Positions 6,501 through 14,091 of a stretch of DNA of 19,890 nt are shown here, in pieces. Each line of letters begins with the position of its first letter. Positions within the stretch are counted from its first letter, which is position 1. Origin of the DNA: CAZEZY01 sp964516635 (GTDB lineage: Bacteria; Pseudomonadota; Gammaproteobacteria; Burkholderiales; Burkholderiaceae_C); contig CAZEZY010000032.1 in assembly GCA_964516635.1 (NCBI GenBank), positions 1 to 19,890 on the forward strand. Direction: 5' to 3'. The position numbers and the translations under genes were made by a program. The notes under the pieces are model-generated. The model did no database searches, was not told the origin of the DNA, and saw only the letters and a list, made by a program, of their open reading frames with translations.

Positions 6501-7667
6501 TCAGGTAGCCAGCGGGTGCAGGATCCAATGGCCGTCGCGCTCCGTGAGCACGCGGTCGCATTCGAATTCTTCCACCTCATGCTCATGCCCGGGCAACACG
6601 CACACGACGGTTTCACCCTGGGCTCGCAACGCGGCAATGGCCGCCCGCAAGGACGGGGCACTGCCCCAGGGGGCACGAATGGCGGTCTGCAGGATCGGTC
6701 GTGGCAAGGTTGCCACCAGTTCCTTCAGGTCCAGGCTGAAGCCGGCGGCAGGTCGGCGCCGACCGAAAACCGCGCCCACCTCATCGTACCGTCCACCCCG
6801 AACGAGTTCAACGGGCGTACGGGACGCGTCTGCCGAACCGAACAGGGCATATCGCATACCGGTGTAGTAGGCGTAACCGCGCAGATCGGCCAGATCGAAG
6901 GAAACCTCCACCCCGTCGACCTGTTCGGCGAGCCAGCGAAGGTCATCCAGGGCCTGACGCATCGAATCCGATGATGGAAGCACCCGATGGGCTTCTTCAA
7001 GCACATCCCAGCCTCCATGAAGACGCGTCAGGTTGAACAGCCCCTGCTGCACATCGGCAGGTAGCGATGCGCCCTCCATGCGCAAGGTCGCAACATCCTT
7101 GGCGGCCAGCGCCGAATGAAGCCTCGCCACCTGTGAGGCATCGAGGGGCATCTTGGCCAGCAGGGCATCGACAATCCGGACATCGCCGAGATCCAGCACC
7201 TGCTGCTGGATACCCGCTGCACGCAAAGCCGCCACCGATAGCTCGATGACTTCCAGGTCGGCTTCGCGGCCGGCATGACCATAGATTTCGGCACCCAGCT
7301 GCAGGGGCTCACGGGTGCCATGCGGTCGGTCGATCCGGGTATGGACCACCGGGCCGCAATAACACAGGCGAGTGACACCCGAACGGTTCAACAGATGGGC
7401 ATCGATGCGAGCCACTTGAGGCGTGGTGTCGGCCCGAAGTCCCAATGAGCGCCCGGACAGCTGATCGACCAGCTTGAAGGTCTGCAGATCGAGCGCTTCA
7501 CCCGTACCGGTCAGCAGTGAATCGAGATGTTCCAGCAACGGGGGGATGACCAGCTCGTAACCGTGAGCGCGTGCCGTGTCGAGCAAGGCGCGTCGCAAAT
7601 CTTCTATGTGCCGGGCCTCGGAGGGCAGAACATCGGCAAATTGATCCGGTAGGACCCAGGCGGACAT
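6501..7667 (-). CDS. hisZ: ATP phosphoribosyltransferase regulatory subunit HisZ
   Basis: A 388-residue paralogue of the histidyl-tRNA synthetase catalytic core. HisZ proteins do not charge tRNA. They pair with a short-form HisG to build an active, histidine-feedback-sensitive ATP phosphoribosyltransferase, the first step of histidine synthesis. Visible marks are the DVLPSEA N-terminus, the class II core in LGLRADTTPQVARI (75-88), the PLQLGAEIYG segment (121-130) and LRGYAYYTGMRYALFG, a degenerate form of the HisRS histidine-binding motif. There is no HisRS anticodon-binding domain, and the length is typical for HisZ. The ATG at 7667 starts the conserved region, with no Shine-Dalgarno sequence in front of it. 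A strong terminator ends about 40 bases upstream. hisG is not in the window. purA follows after 22 bases. Confidence 0.93.
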   Translation of the reverse strand: MSAWVLPDQFADVLPSEARHIEDLRRALLDTARAHGYELVIPPLLEHLDSLLTGTGEALDLQTFKLVDQLSGRSLGLRADTTPQVARIDAHLLNRSGVTRLCYCGPVVHTRIDRPHGTREPLQLGAEIYGHAGREADLEVIELSVAALRAAGIQQQVLDLGDVRIVDALLAKMPLDASQVARLHSALAAKDVATLRMEGASLPADVQQGLFNLTRLHGGWDVLEEAHRVLPSSDSMRQALDDLRWLAEQVDGVEVSFDLADLRGYAYYTGMRYALFGSADASRTPVELVRGGRYDEVGAVFGRRRPAAGFSLDLKELVATLPRPILQTAIRAPWGSAPSLRAAIAALRAQGETVVCVLPGHEHEVEEFECDRVLTERDGHWILHPLAT

Positions 7668-7707
7668 GGGAAAAGCTGTGCTGTTAAAAAAGGGATTTTA
7701 CCGGCAT

Positions 7708-7738
7708 AAAAAAAGCGACCCGCCAACGGGCGGGTCGC
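7708..7738 (-). terminator. Rho-independent terminator after hflC
   Basis: A perfect 10-bp stem (arms 7715-7724 and 7729-7738) with a 4-base loop is followed, on the minus strand, by seven T residues (7714 down to 7708). The stem is very GC-rich. It begins 15 bases after the hflC stop codon and separates the hflK-hflC transcript from hisZ. This is the only convincing intrinsic terminator I could see in the window. Confidence 0.92.
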
Positions 7739-7753
7739 GATCAACAAGAGTCC

Positions 7754-8644
7754 TCAGCGGCCGCCAGGCGAACTGCCACGGATTCCCCGGAAGAATTCCG
7801 ACGACGGGTCCATGACCAGCACATCATTCTTGCTGCTGAAGCTCACGCGATAAGCCTCCAGGCTGCGGTAGAACTGGGCAAATGCCGGGTCCCGGCCAAA
7901 GGCCTCGTTATAGGCCCGGGCAGCTTCGGCATCGCCTTGGCCCTTGACCTTCTGGGCATTGCGGAAGGCTTCCGACACGATGATCTCACGTTGGCGATCG
8001 GCGTCTGCGCGGATTTTTTCGCCTTCGGCAAAGCCGGTCGATCGCAGTTCGTTGGCCACACGCTTGCGTTCGGCTTCCATCCGCTCGAACACCGATCGCG
8101 TGATCGTTTCAGCATAGTCGATCCGTGTGATCCGCACATCCACCACGTCCATCCCCCAGGGCTGTTCGGCGCCGCGAACCGCAGCCAGCACCTCACGCTT
8201 GACATCGGCCATCAGTTGCTCACGGCGGGTCGACAGCAATTCGCGAACGGTGCGTTTGTTGACCTCCTGCTGGAAGGAGTTGCGGACCACCCGGTTGAGC
8301 TGGATGGCACCCGCACGCTCGTCGAGGCCCACGTTACGGATGTAGGCCGAGGGATCCGAGATACGCCAGCGAACAAACCAGTCGATCACCACGCGCTGCC
8401 GTTCGGCTGTGATCATGGGTTCGGTGTCGGAACTCTCCAGAGTCAGCAGACGCTTGTCCACGTAGTTCACATTCTGGAACGGAGGGGGCATCTTGAAATT
8501 GAGCCCCGGTTCGGTGACCACACGCTGGATCTGTCCGAGCTGGTAGACCACACCAAACTGGCGCTGATCCACCACGAATAGCATGGAACTGCCGATGGCA
8601 AGCAACAACAGCAGCGAAGAAAAAATAAGTCCGATCTTGTTCAT
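7754..8644 (-). CDS. hflC: Membrane protease modulator HflC
   Basis: A 296-residue SPFH/band 7 protein. With HflK it forms the large periplasm-facing HflKC cage around FtsH and moderates its proteolysis of membrane proteins. A single N-terminal membrane segment is clear (about 4-25, IGLIFSSLLLLLAIGSS). It is followed by the band 7 domain (QRQFGVVYQLGQ, then the WFVRWRISDPSAYIRNVG region) and a charged helical segment rich in Glu, Arg and Ala (about 190-245, EGEKIRADADRQREIIVSEA). The start is the ATG at 8644, with a GGGAGG sequence about ten bases upstream. The hflK stop is 21 bases before this start, so the two are certainly coupled. In E. coli a small DUF2065 gene follows hflC; here it is missing and a terminator follows instead. 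Confidence 0.96.
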   Translation of the reverse strand: MNKIGLIFSSLLLLLAIGSSMLFVVDQRQFGVVYQLGQIQRVVTEPGLNFKMPPPFQNVNYVDKRLLTLESSDTEPMITAERQRVVIDWFVRWRISDPSAYIRNVGLDERAGAIQLNRVVRNSFQQEVNKRTVRELLSTRREQLMADVKREVLAAVRGAEQPWGMDVVDVRITRIDYAETITRSVFERMEAERKRVANELRSTGFAEGEKIRADADRQREIIVSEAFRNAQKVKGQGDAEAARAYNEAFGRDPAFAQFYRSLEAYRVSFSSKNDVLVMDPSSEFFRGIRGSSPGGR

Positions 8645-8665
8645 GATGGGTAAGCCTCCCTGTGA

Positions 8666-10057
8666 TCAGCGGGTGTCACGCGTGCGTGAGCGGTCGTCAC
8701 GGGCTCGGGGATCGCTGGGCAGCAAGGGCGCCGCCGGCGAGCCAGTGCCCAGAGTGCTTCCACCGCTTGCGGCGGGGGCTGGCGTCGGCGCTCCCGCCGA
8801 CTGCATGATCTTGTCTAGCGGGAGATACAGCAGGTTGGAATTCTGCCGGGTATCGATCAGCACCTTGGTCACGTTGCTGTAGACCTCCTGCATGGCTTCG
8901 AGGTACAGTCGCTCGCGCATGACCTGAGGAGCCTTGGCATGTTCGGCCTGGACCAGACGGAACCGCTGCGCATCACCCTCTGCCTGGGCGACCACCCGGG
9001 CTTTGTAACCTTCCGCCTCCTCGATCAGACGAGAGGCCGTACCGCGAGCCCTTGGGATCACGTCATTCGCATACGCTTCGGCTTCGTTCTTGGCCCGCTC
9101 GCGTTCCTGCCCGGCCTTCAAGACGTCGTCAAAAGCCGCTTGGACCTGCTCCGGTGGACGCACACCCCCTTGCTGGAGGTTGATACCCACCACCTCGATG
9201 CCCACCTGATAACGATCCAGAATGTTCTGCATCAGGGCACGCACTCTCGGCGCAATCTGATCGCGCTCGTCCACCAGAGCGGCGTCCATGCGCATGCTAC
9301 CGACCACTTCACGAACCGCGGTCTCGGCGGCCCTCAGCACGGCCGCATCGGGGTCACGGCTGTTGAACAGGTAATCGCGGGCGCTGCTCAGGCGGTACTG
9401 GACCGCAAACTTGATCTCGACGATGTTCTCATCTTCCGTGAGCATGGCAGAGTTCCGCAGACCAGTGGCCCGGATCACGGCATCACTGCCCACATCCACG
9501 GACCGGATCTGGGTCACAAACACCGATTCATGCCGCTGGATGGGATACGGCAGACGCCAGTTGAAACCCGCACCGACCGTGCTGTGGTACTTGCCAAACT
9601 GCGTGATCACCGCTTGCTGGCCTTCCTGCACGATGAAGAAACCCGTGCCCAGCCAGATCAGCACCGCTACGGCGCCAATGAGACCGGCACCGATGCCGGT
9701 GCTTTTCGGATCAGGCTTGAAACCCCCACCGGATCCGTTGCCCATGCCCCCCCGGCCTCCACGGCCACCCTTTCCAAAGAGGCCATTGAGCTTGCGATTG
9801 AAGTCACGCCACAACTCGTCCAGGTCAGGCGGCCCCTGGTTCGCGCCTTGTGGACGGTTGGAATAAGGGCGGTTGTCGCGGCTGTCGCGATCGTCACGCC
9901 TATCCTGATCGTCGGGCGCTCCATCGCGACCGCGTTCACGCCCCTCTTCGCGCGAGGAACCATCGTCGTCGCGGCCCCAACGGGGGTCGTTCAGATTGAA
10001 CATGCCTTTGATACGTGACCACCAGGGGAGGCGGTTAGGCAGTGAATGCAGATTCAT
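8666..10057 (-). CDS. hflK: Membrane protease modulator HflK
   Basis: Predicted 463-residue partner of HflC in the FtsH-regulating HflKC complex. It has the typical N-terminal NLNDPRWGRDD motif, then a long charged and Gly-rich stretch (about 29-113), one membrane segment (about 121-143, GIGAGLIGAVAVLIWLGTGF) and a band 7/SPFH domain (FIVQEGQQAVITQFGKY onward). A helical AEAYANDVIPRARG region and an Ala/Pro/Arg-rich tail follow. I chose the ATG at 10057. Two other in-frame ATGs are possible: 10003, which begins right at the conserved FNLNDPRWG, and 10087. None has a convincing Shine-Dalgarno sequence, so the start is the least certain part. The hflX stop lies 41 bases upstream. Confidence 0.93.
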   Translation of the reverse strand: MNLHSLPNRLPWWSRIKGMFNLNDPRWGRDDDGSSREEGRERGRDGAPDDQDRRDDRDSRDNRPYSNRPQGANQGPPDLDELWRDFNRKLNGLFGKGGRGGRGGMGNGSGGGFKPDPKSTGIGAGLIGAVAVLIWLGTGFFIVQEGQQAVITQFGKYHSTVGAGFNWRLPYPIQRHESVFVTQIRSVDVGSDAVIRATGLRNSAMLTEDENIVEIKFAVQYRLSSARDYLFNSRDPDAAVLRAAETAVREVVGSMRMDAALVDERDQIAPRVRALMQNILDRYQVGIEVVGINLQQGGVRPPEQVQAAFDDVLKAGQERERAKNEAEAYANDVIPRARGTASRLIEEAEGYKARVVAQAEGDAQRFRLVQAEHAKAPQVMRERLYLEAMQEVYSNVTKVLIDTRQNSNLLYLPLDKIMQSAGAPTPAPAASGGSTLGTGSPAAPLLPSDPRARDDRSRTRDTR

Positions 10058-10098
10058 GAGCGGATTTTTTCTTGAAGACGATGGCATATTGTGCCGAA

Positions 10099-11262
10099 TC
10101 AGGCGGGGGCGTTTTCTGCAAACGGTCTTTCACCGGGCAAAGCCTCGATCAGACGCTCTGCCAGCATGCTGCGCAAGGCATTCAAGCCCTCACCGGTGTG
10201 CGCACTCAGAAAGATACGAGCCACCTCAAGGCCATCGAGTTCCATCGTATCGGAACGGTGTGAAGGCCGGCGATCCTCGGGCAACGCATCCAGCTTGTTG
10301 AAAACCAGGATCTGCGGGATGTCATGCGCGCCGATTTCCGTCAACACCGTCATCACGTGACCGATCTGTTCGAGGTACGAAGGGTTCGAGGCATCAACCA
10401 CGTGGAGCAGCAGATCGGCGTCTCTGGCCTCCTGCAAGGTCGCGGCAAACGCATCCACCAGGGTATGTGGGAGATCCCGTATGAAACCCACGGTATCGGA
10501 CAGGGATGCGCTGCGTCCGACGTCACCCAGAAACATCTGCCGGGTGGTGGTGTCGAGGGTGGCAAACAGCTGATCAGCCGCGTAGGCGCGCGCCTTCACG
10601 AGGGCATTGAAGAGCGAAGACTTGCCGGCGTTGGTGTATCCCACCAGCGAAATGTTGAATGCGCCCCGACGCTCTCGCTGGCGCCTTTGCGTCATGCGCT
10701 GTTTCTTGACTTTATCCAGCCGTTCCCGGGTGCGCTTGATGGCTTCTCCGATCATCCGGCGATCGAGTTCGATCTGGGTCTCACCCGGACCACCCCGCAT
10801 GCCGATGCCCCCACTCTGTCGCTCCAGATGGGACCAACGGCGAACCAGACGGGTGGACAGGTACTGCAGTCGGGCCAGCTCAACCTGCAGCTTGCCTTCA
10901 TGACTGCGAGCCCGCTGCGCAAAAATGTCGAGGATGAGCAGAATCCGGTCGTTGACGGGCATCGCCATGTGACGTTCGAGGTTGCGCTGCTGCGCCGGAC
11001 TCAATGCCTGGTCGAACAGGATCTCGCTGGCACCATGGGAAAGCGCCAGTGCCTTGATTTCGTCAGCTTTTCCGCTGCCCACATACAGTGCGGCATCGGG
11101 TGCCCGGCGCTTGCACGCCACACGATCGAGCACACGGAAGCCGGCAGAGGCCGCGAGCTGAGACAGCTCTTCGAGCGCGGCATCGAAATGGGGCAGACCC
11201 AGGTCGACACCGACAAGAATGACGCCAGGTGATGTGGGTGCTGGCGTAAGAGAGGAACCCAA
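10099..11262 (-). CDS. hflX: Ribosome-associated GTPase HflX
   Basis: A 387-residue Obg-HflX-family GTPase. HflX binds 50S subunits and splits stalled ribosomes, for example under heat stress. The N-terminal HflX domain contains YVGSGKADEI (60-69) and the glycine-rich GGIGMRGGPGETQIE loop (151-165). A basic helical linker (about 175-199) leads to the G domain: G1 GYTNAGKS (208-215), G3 DTVG (256-259) and G4 NKLD (322-325). The start appears to be TTG at 11262. The frame holds no ATG or GTG between there and the conserved region, and the hfq stop is only 8 bases upstream. A weak initiation codon so close to hfq suggests translational coupling. The order hfq-hflX-hflK-hflC is the classical hfl cluster. 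Confidence 0.94.
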   Translation of the reverse strand: MGSSLTPAPTSPGVILVGVDLGLPHFDAALEELSQLAASAGFRVLDRVACKRRAPDAALYVGSGKADEIKALALSHGASEILFDQALSPAQQRNLERHMAMPVNDRILLILDIFAQRARSHEGKLQVELARLQYLSTRLVRRWSHLERQSGGIGMRGGPGETQIELDRRMIGEAIKRTRERLDKVKKQRMTQRRQRERRGAFNISLVGYTNAGKSSLFNALVKARAYAADQLFATLDTTTRQMFLGDVGRSASLSDTVGFIRDLPHTLVDAFAATLQEARDADLLLHVVDASNPSYLEQIGHVMTVLTEIGAHDIPQILVFNKLDALPEDRRPSHRSDTMELDGLEVARIFLSAHTGEGLNALRSMLAERLIEALPGERPFAENAPA

Positions 11263-11270
11263 TGTGACGC

Positions 11271-11516
11271 TCAGGCCCCGTCTGCGCCCGGTGCGGCAGC
11301 AAACTGGACGGGTCGACCCGGGACAATGGTAGAAATGGCGTGTTTGTAGACCATCTGGGTCACCGTGTTGCGAAGCAACACGACATACTGGTCAAACGAC
11401 TCGATCTGACCCTGAAGCTTGATCCCGTTGACGAGGTAGATGGACACCGGAACGTGCTCACGACGGAGCTGGTTCAGAAAAGGATCCTGCAAAAGTTGGC
11501 CTTTGTTGTTGCTCAC
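11271..11516 (-). CDS. hfq: RNA chaperone Hfq (GTG start)
   Basis: An 81-residue Sm-like RNA chaperone that forms hexamers and pairs small RNAs with their mRNA targets. Visible marks are the N-terminal MSNNKGQLLQDPFLNQLRRE, the Sm1 region IYLVNGIKLQGQIESFDQY (26-44) and the Sm2 signature YKHAIST (57-63). The C-terminal tail is short (about 15 residues). The open frame runs back to a TTG at 11534, but family members normally begin at the M-S-N-K-G-Q sequence. That corresponds to a GTG at 11516, preceded at five bases by GGAAG, a good Shine-Dalgarno sequence. I therefore call GTG as the start. hflX follows after 8 bases. An 82-base gap separates it from der upstream. Confidence 0.96.
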   Translation of the reverse strand: MSNNKGQLLQDPFLNQLRREHVPVSIYLVNGIKLQGQIESFDQYVVLLRNTVTQMVYKHAISTIVPGRPVQFAAAPGADGA

Positions 11517-11552
11517 GATATCTTCCGTGTTCAATGAAGTTTTGGAATGACA

Positions 11553-11561
11553 ACCATAACA
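11553..11561 (-). promoter_or_regulatory. Possible extended -10 element upstream of hfq
   Basis: In the 82-base der-hfq gap, the minus strand reads TGTTATGGT. This is a TGn extended -10 followed by TATGGT, which matches TATAAT at four of six positions. It ends about 36 bases before the hfq GTG. No good -35 hexamer is seen at the usual distance. The gap has no other visible structure apart from a short CACCGGTG palindrome. hfq genes are known to have their own promoters in E. coli, so a promoter here is plausible, but this particular site is a guess. Confidence 0.25.
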
Positions 11562-11598
11562 CAGTCACCGGTGTCGTGCCGGGACCGATGTCCTTGTC

Positions 11599-12930
11599 CT
11601 ATTCGTCGTACGGATTCGAGGCCGTCTTGAACTCGATGCGCAAGGGCGTGCCCACCAGATCAAAAGCCTTGCGGAATCGGCCTTCCAGAAACCGGCGATA
11701 CGCATCCGTGACACCCTCCAGCGAATTGCCATGAATGACAATCACGGGGGGATTCATCCCGCCTTGGTGGGCGTAGCGCATTTTGGGTCGGTACATGCCA
11801 CTGCGCTTGGGTGCCTGAAAAGCCACCGACTCCTGGAGGAGTCTCGTGAGAACCGGGGTGGGCATCTTCTTGTTGGCTGAAGCATAGGCCTGTGCGATCG
11901 ATTTCCACAAAGGGGCAATCCCTTGTCGCTTGATGGCTGAAATCGTGTGCATGGGGGCAAACTTCAGGAAAGCCAGACGGCTTTCTATCGACCGTTGCAA
12001 CTGTTCGCGCTGGTAGCTGTCGATCGCATCCCACTTGTTGATCGCGATCACCACGGCACGACCACTGTCCAGGATGAACCCGGCGATGTGGGCATCCTGC
12101 TCGGTCACCCCTTGCGTCGCATCGATGAGCAAGAGCACGACGTTCGCGTTTTCGATCGCCTGGAGTGTCTTGACCACCGAGAACTTCTCGACCGCTTCGA
12201 AAACCTGACCCTTGCGGCGAAGTCCTGCCGTATCGATCAGTTCAAATTTCTGGCCGTTGCGTTCAAATGGCACCGAAATCGCATCACGGGTGGTGCCAGG
12301 GAGGTCGAACGCCACCAGACGCTCCTCGCCCAGCCAGGCATTGATGAGCGTGGACTTGCCGGCATTCGGACGCCCCGCCACCGCGAGCCGAATCACGGCC
12401 TCCACTGGCGCAGGCGATTCGTCTTCCTCGTCTGGCCAGTGCAACTGGTCCAGCGCGGCTTCGATCATGGAACGAACGCCTTGGCCATGGGCAGCCGAAA
12501 CAGGGACCACCTCCCCAAGACCCAGCTCGTAGAACTCGGCAAGCTGACTGCCTGCCTTCATGCCTTCTGCCTTGTTGGCCACCAGCAGACAGGGTTTGTC
12601 CAGCTTGCGCAGGTAATTGGCAATGTCATGATCCTGCGCGCTGAGTCCAGCCCGGGCATCCAGGACGAAGATCACGACATCCGACTCGGCGACCGCCTGA
12701 CGGGTCTGCCGGGCCATTTCCTTGTAGATGCCGCTGCTGGCATCGGGCTCGAAACCGCCTGTGTCAATGACAATGAATTCCCGCTTGCCGAGGCGGGCAC
12801 TGCCGTAGTGGCGATCGCGCGTCAGGCCAGGGAAATCGGCCACAATCGCATCCCGCGTCTTGGTCAGCCGGTTGTAAAGGGTGGATTTGCCCACATTCGG
12901 GCGCCCGACCAGAGCGATGACCGGTTTCAT
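11599..12930 (-). CDS. der: Double-GTPase ribosome assembly factor Der (EngA)
   Basis: A 443-residue essential GTPase with two tandem G domains and a C-terminal KH-like domain, needed for maturation of the 50S subunit. Domain 1: G1 GRPNVGKS (9-16), DTGG (56-59), NKAE (119-122). Domain 2: G1 GRPNAGKS (186-193), DTAG (233-236), NKWD (298-301). The region from about 360 to the end is the KH-like RNA-contacting domain. NKAE at the first G4 site is the usual Der variation. An acidic linker (HWPDEEDESPAP, about 164-175) joins the two G domains. The ATG start overlaps the bamB stop by ATGA, which strongly suggests translational coupling. Confidence 0.97.
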   Translation of the reverse strand: MKPVIALVGRPNVGKSTLYNRLTKTRDAIVADFPGLTRDRHYGSARLGKREFIVIDTGGFEPDASSGIYKEMARQTRQAVAESDVVIFVLDARAGLSAQDHDIANYLRKLDKPCLLVANKAEGMKAGSQLAEFYELGLGEVVPVSAAHGQGVRSMIEAALDQLHWPDEEDESPAPVEAVIRLAVAGRPNAGKSTLINAWLGEERLVAFDLPGTTRDAISVPFERNGQKFELIDTAGLRRKGQVFEAVEKFSVVKTLQAIENANVVLLLIDATQGVTEQDAHIAGFILDSGRAVVIAINKWDAIDSYQREQLQRSIESRLAFLKFAPMHTISAIKRQGIAPLWKSIAQAYASANKKMPTPVLTRLLQESVAFQAPKRSGMYRPKMRYAHQGGMNPPVIVIHGNSLEGVTDAYRRFLEGRFRKAFDLVGTPLRIEFKTASNPYDE

Positions 12931-14075
12931 TCAGGACGCCAGCCGAACACGCCACCATTGCGGGTGACCGCGACCAGGGTGTTGCCCACCAGCATGGGGC
13001 CGCCCACCACCGCAGACCCATCGGTCGACAGCCGGTTGAGCATGGCGCCGTTGTCTCGGGACATCAGGTGGATGAATCCCTGCGCATCCCCCACCGCAAT
13101 GGAGCGACCGGCAGCCAGCGGCGCGGTCAAACCGCGATGCAGGAGCGCATCACTGGACCAGGCCCGCTCACCACCCGTGCGGCGCCAAGCCACCACCCGA
13201 CTGTTGCGCTCGACGCCATACACCCGGTCCTGATCGGCGTGCACACCCACCGCCCCGTCTGACGGCTGCGTCCATTCCAGCGCACCACGTGTCGCGTTCA
13301 CACAGCCCACCGCGGCCTGAAATGCCCTGGCACAAACCTGATCACCCACCCGGCCAACACGACCCACCAGGTCGACCAGGCGCTCGATCTCGTTCGCCCC
13401 ACGGGGCGTGGCAATGGCTGCATCCCAACGGGTGCGTCCGTTCATGGGGTCCAGGCCGACCATCCGTCCGGCAATACCCACCAGCAAGGTATCGCCGACG
13501 GCCGTGATCACCCCGGACTGTTGCAAGACCAGGGGATCGGTTCCGCGGGCGGACTGTGTCCACAAACGGGTGCCCGTCTGGGCGTCAAAGGCGGCAACGC
13601 TGCGATCACCAGACAGGACGAAGACCCGCTGACCAGCCACCAGTGGGGCCGTGAAAACACGGGCAGGCATCCGAACCCGCCACACAACGCCACCTGACTG
13701 CAAGGCCACCAGCTCGTTGGAGCGGGTCACCACGGCAGCGATCTGTCCGTCTGATCCCACGGCCGCAGACAGTGGCTCGCCCACTTCCAAACGCCACAGG
13801 GTCTGGCCAGTGGCGGCATTCAGTGCCGTGACCGCCCCGGCGGCATTGGCCAGAAACAGGGTTGAACCCTGAATGGCGGGCGTCATCCATGCATCAACGG
13901 GCCCGATGGAAGCATTCCAGGCCAGCGAGGCTGGCACCAGAGGGGTGACCGGTGCCAGCGGTGTGGGTTCAGGCCGCTTGCTGCCGGATGAGCAGGCGGT
14001 CAGCAGACCCGCCACCACTGACAGCACCAACAGGCGTCGAGCCGAGGACAAGAGAGCTGGAGCAAAGCTAGTCAT
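12927..14075 (-). CDS. bamB: Outer membrane assembly lipoprotein BamB
   Basis: A 382-residue lipoprotein of the BAM complex that helps insert beta-barrel proteins into the outer membrane. The signal peptide contains a run of basic and hydrophobic residues and a lipobox LTAC with the lipid-modified Cys28. Ser at +2 favours outer-membrane retention. The rest shows repeated PQQ-propeller blades: ALNAATGQTLWRLEVG, SVAAFDAQTGTRLWTQ and VGLDPMNGRTRWDAAI. These match the eight-bladed propeller of the family. Two cysteines close together (DQVCARAFQAAVGCVN) could form a disulfide in the periplasm. The ATG at 14075 is supported by GGAGG seven bases upstream; the longer open frame to 14120 lacks this and overlaps the yfgM-like gene. 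The stop overlaps der by four bases. Confidence 0.95.
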   Translation of the reverse strand: MTSFAPALLSSARRLLVLSVVAGLLTACSSGSKRPEPTPLAPVTPLVPASLAWNASIGPVDAWMTPAIQGSTLFLANAAGAVTALNAATGQTLWRLEVGEPLSAAVGSDGQIAAVVTRSNELVALQSGGVVWRVRMPARVFTAPLVAGQRVFVLSGDRSVAAFDAQTGTRLWTQSARGTDPLVLQQSGVITAVGDTLLVGIAGRMVGLDPMNGRTRWDAAIATPRGANEIERLVDLVGRVGRVGDQVCARAFQAAVGCVNATRGALEWTQPSDGAVGVHADQDRVYGVERNSRVVAWRRTGGERAWSSDALLHRGLTAPLAAGRSIAVGDAQGFIHLMSRDNGAMLNRLSTDGSAVVGGPMLVGNTLVAVTRNGGVFGWRPE

Positions 14076-14091
14076 GAATAGACCTCCACGG

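Noticed and set aside
9690..9712. Inverted repeat with a following T-run on the plus strand, like a terminator
   Set aside because: It lies within hflK, antisense to it, in the codons for the Gly-rich membrane-segment start; no plus-strand gene would use it.
11947..13233. A 428-codon open frame on the plus strand
   Set aside because: It is antisense to der and the end of bamB and has no recognisable motif.
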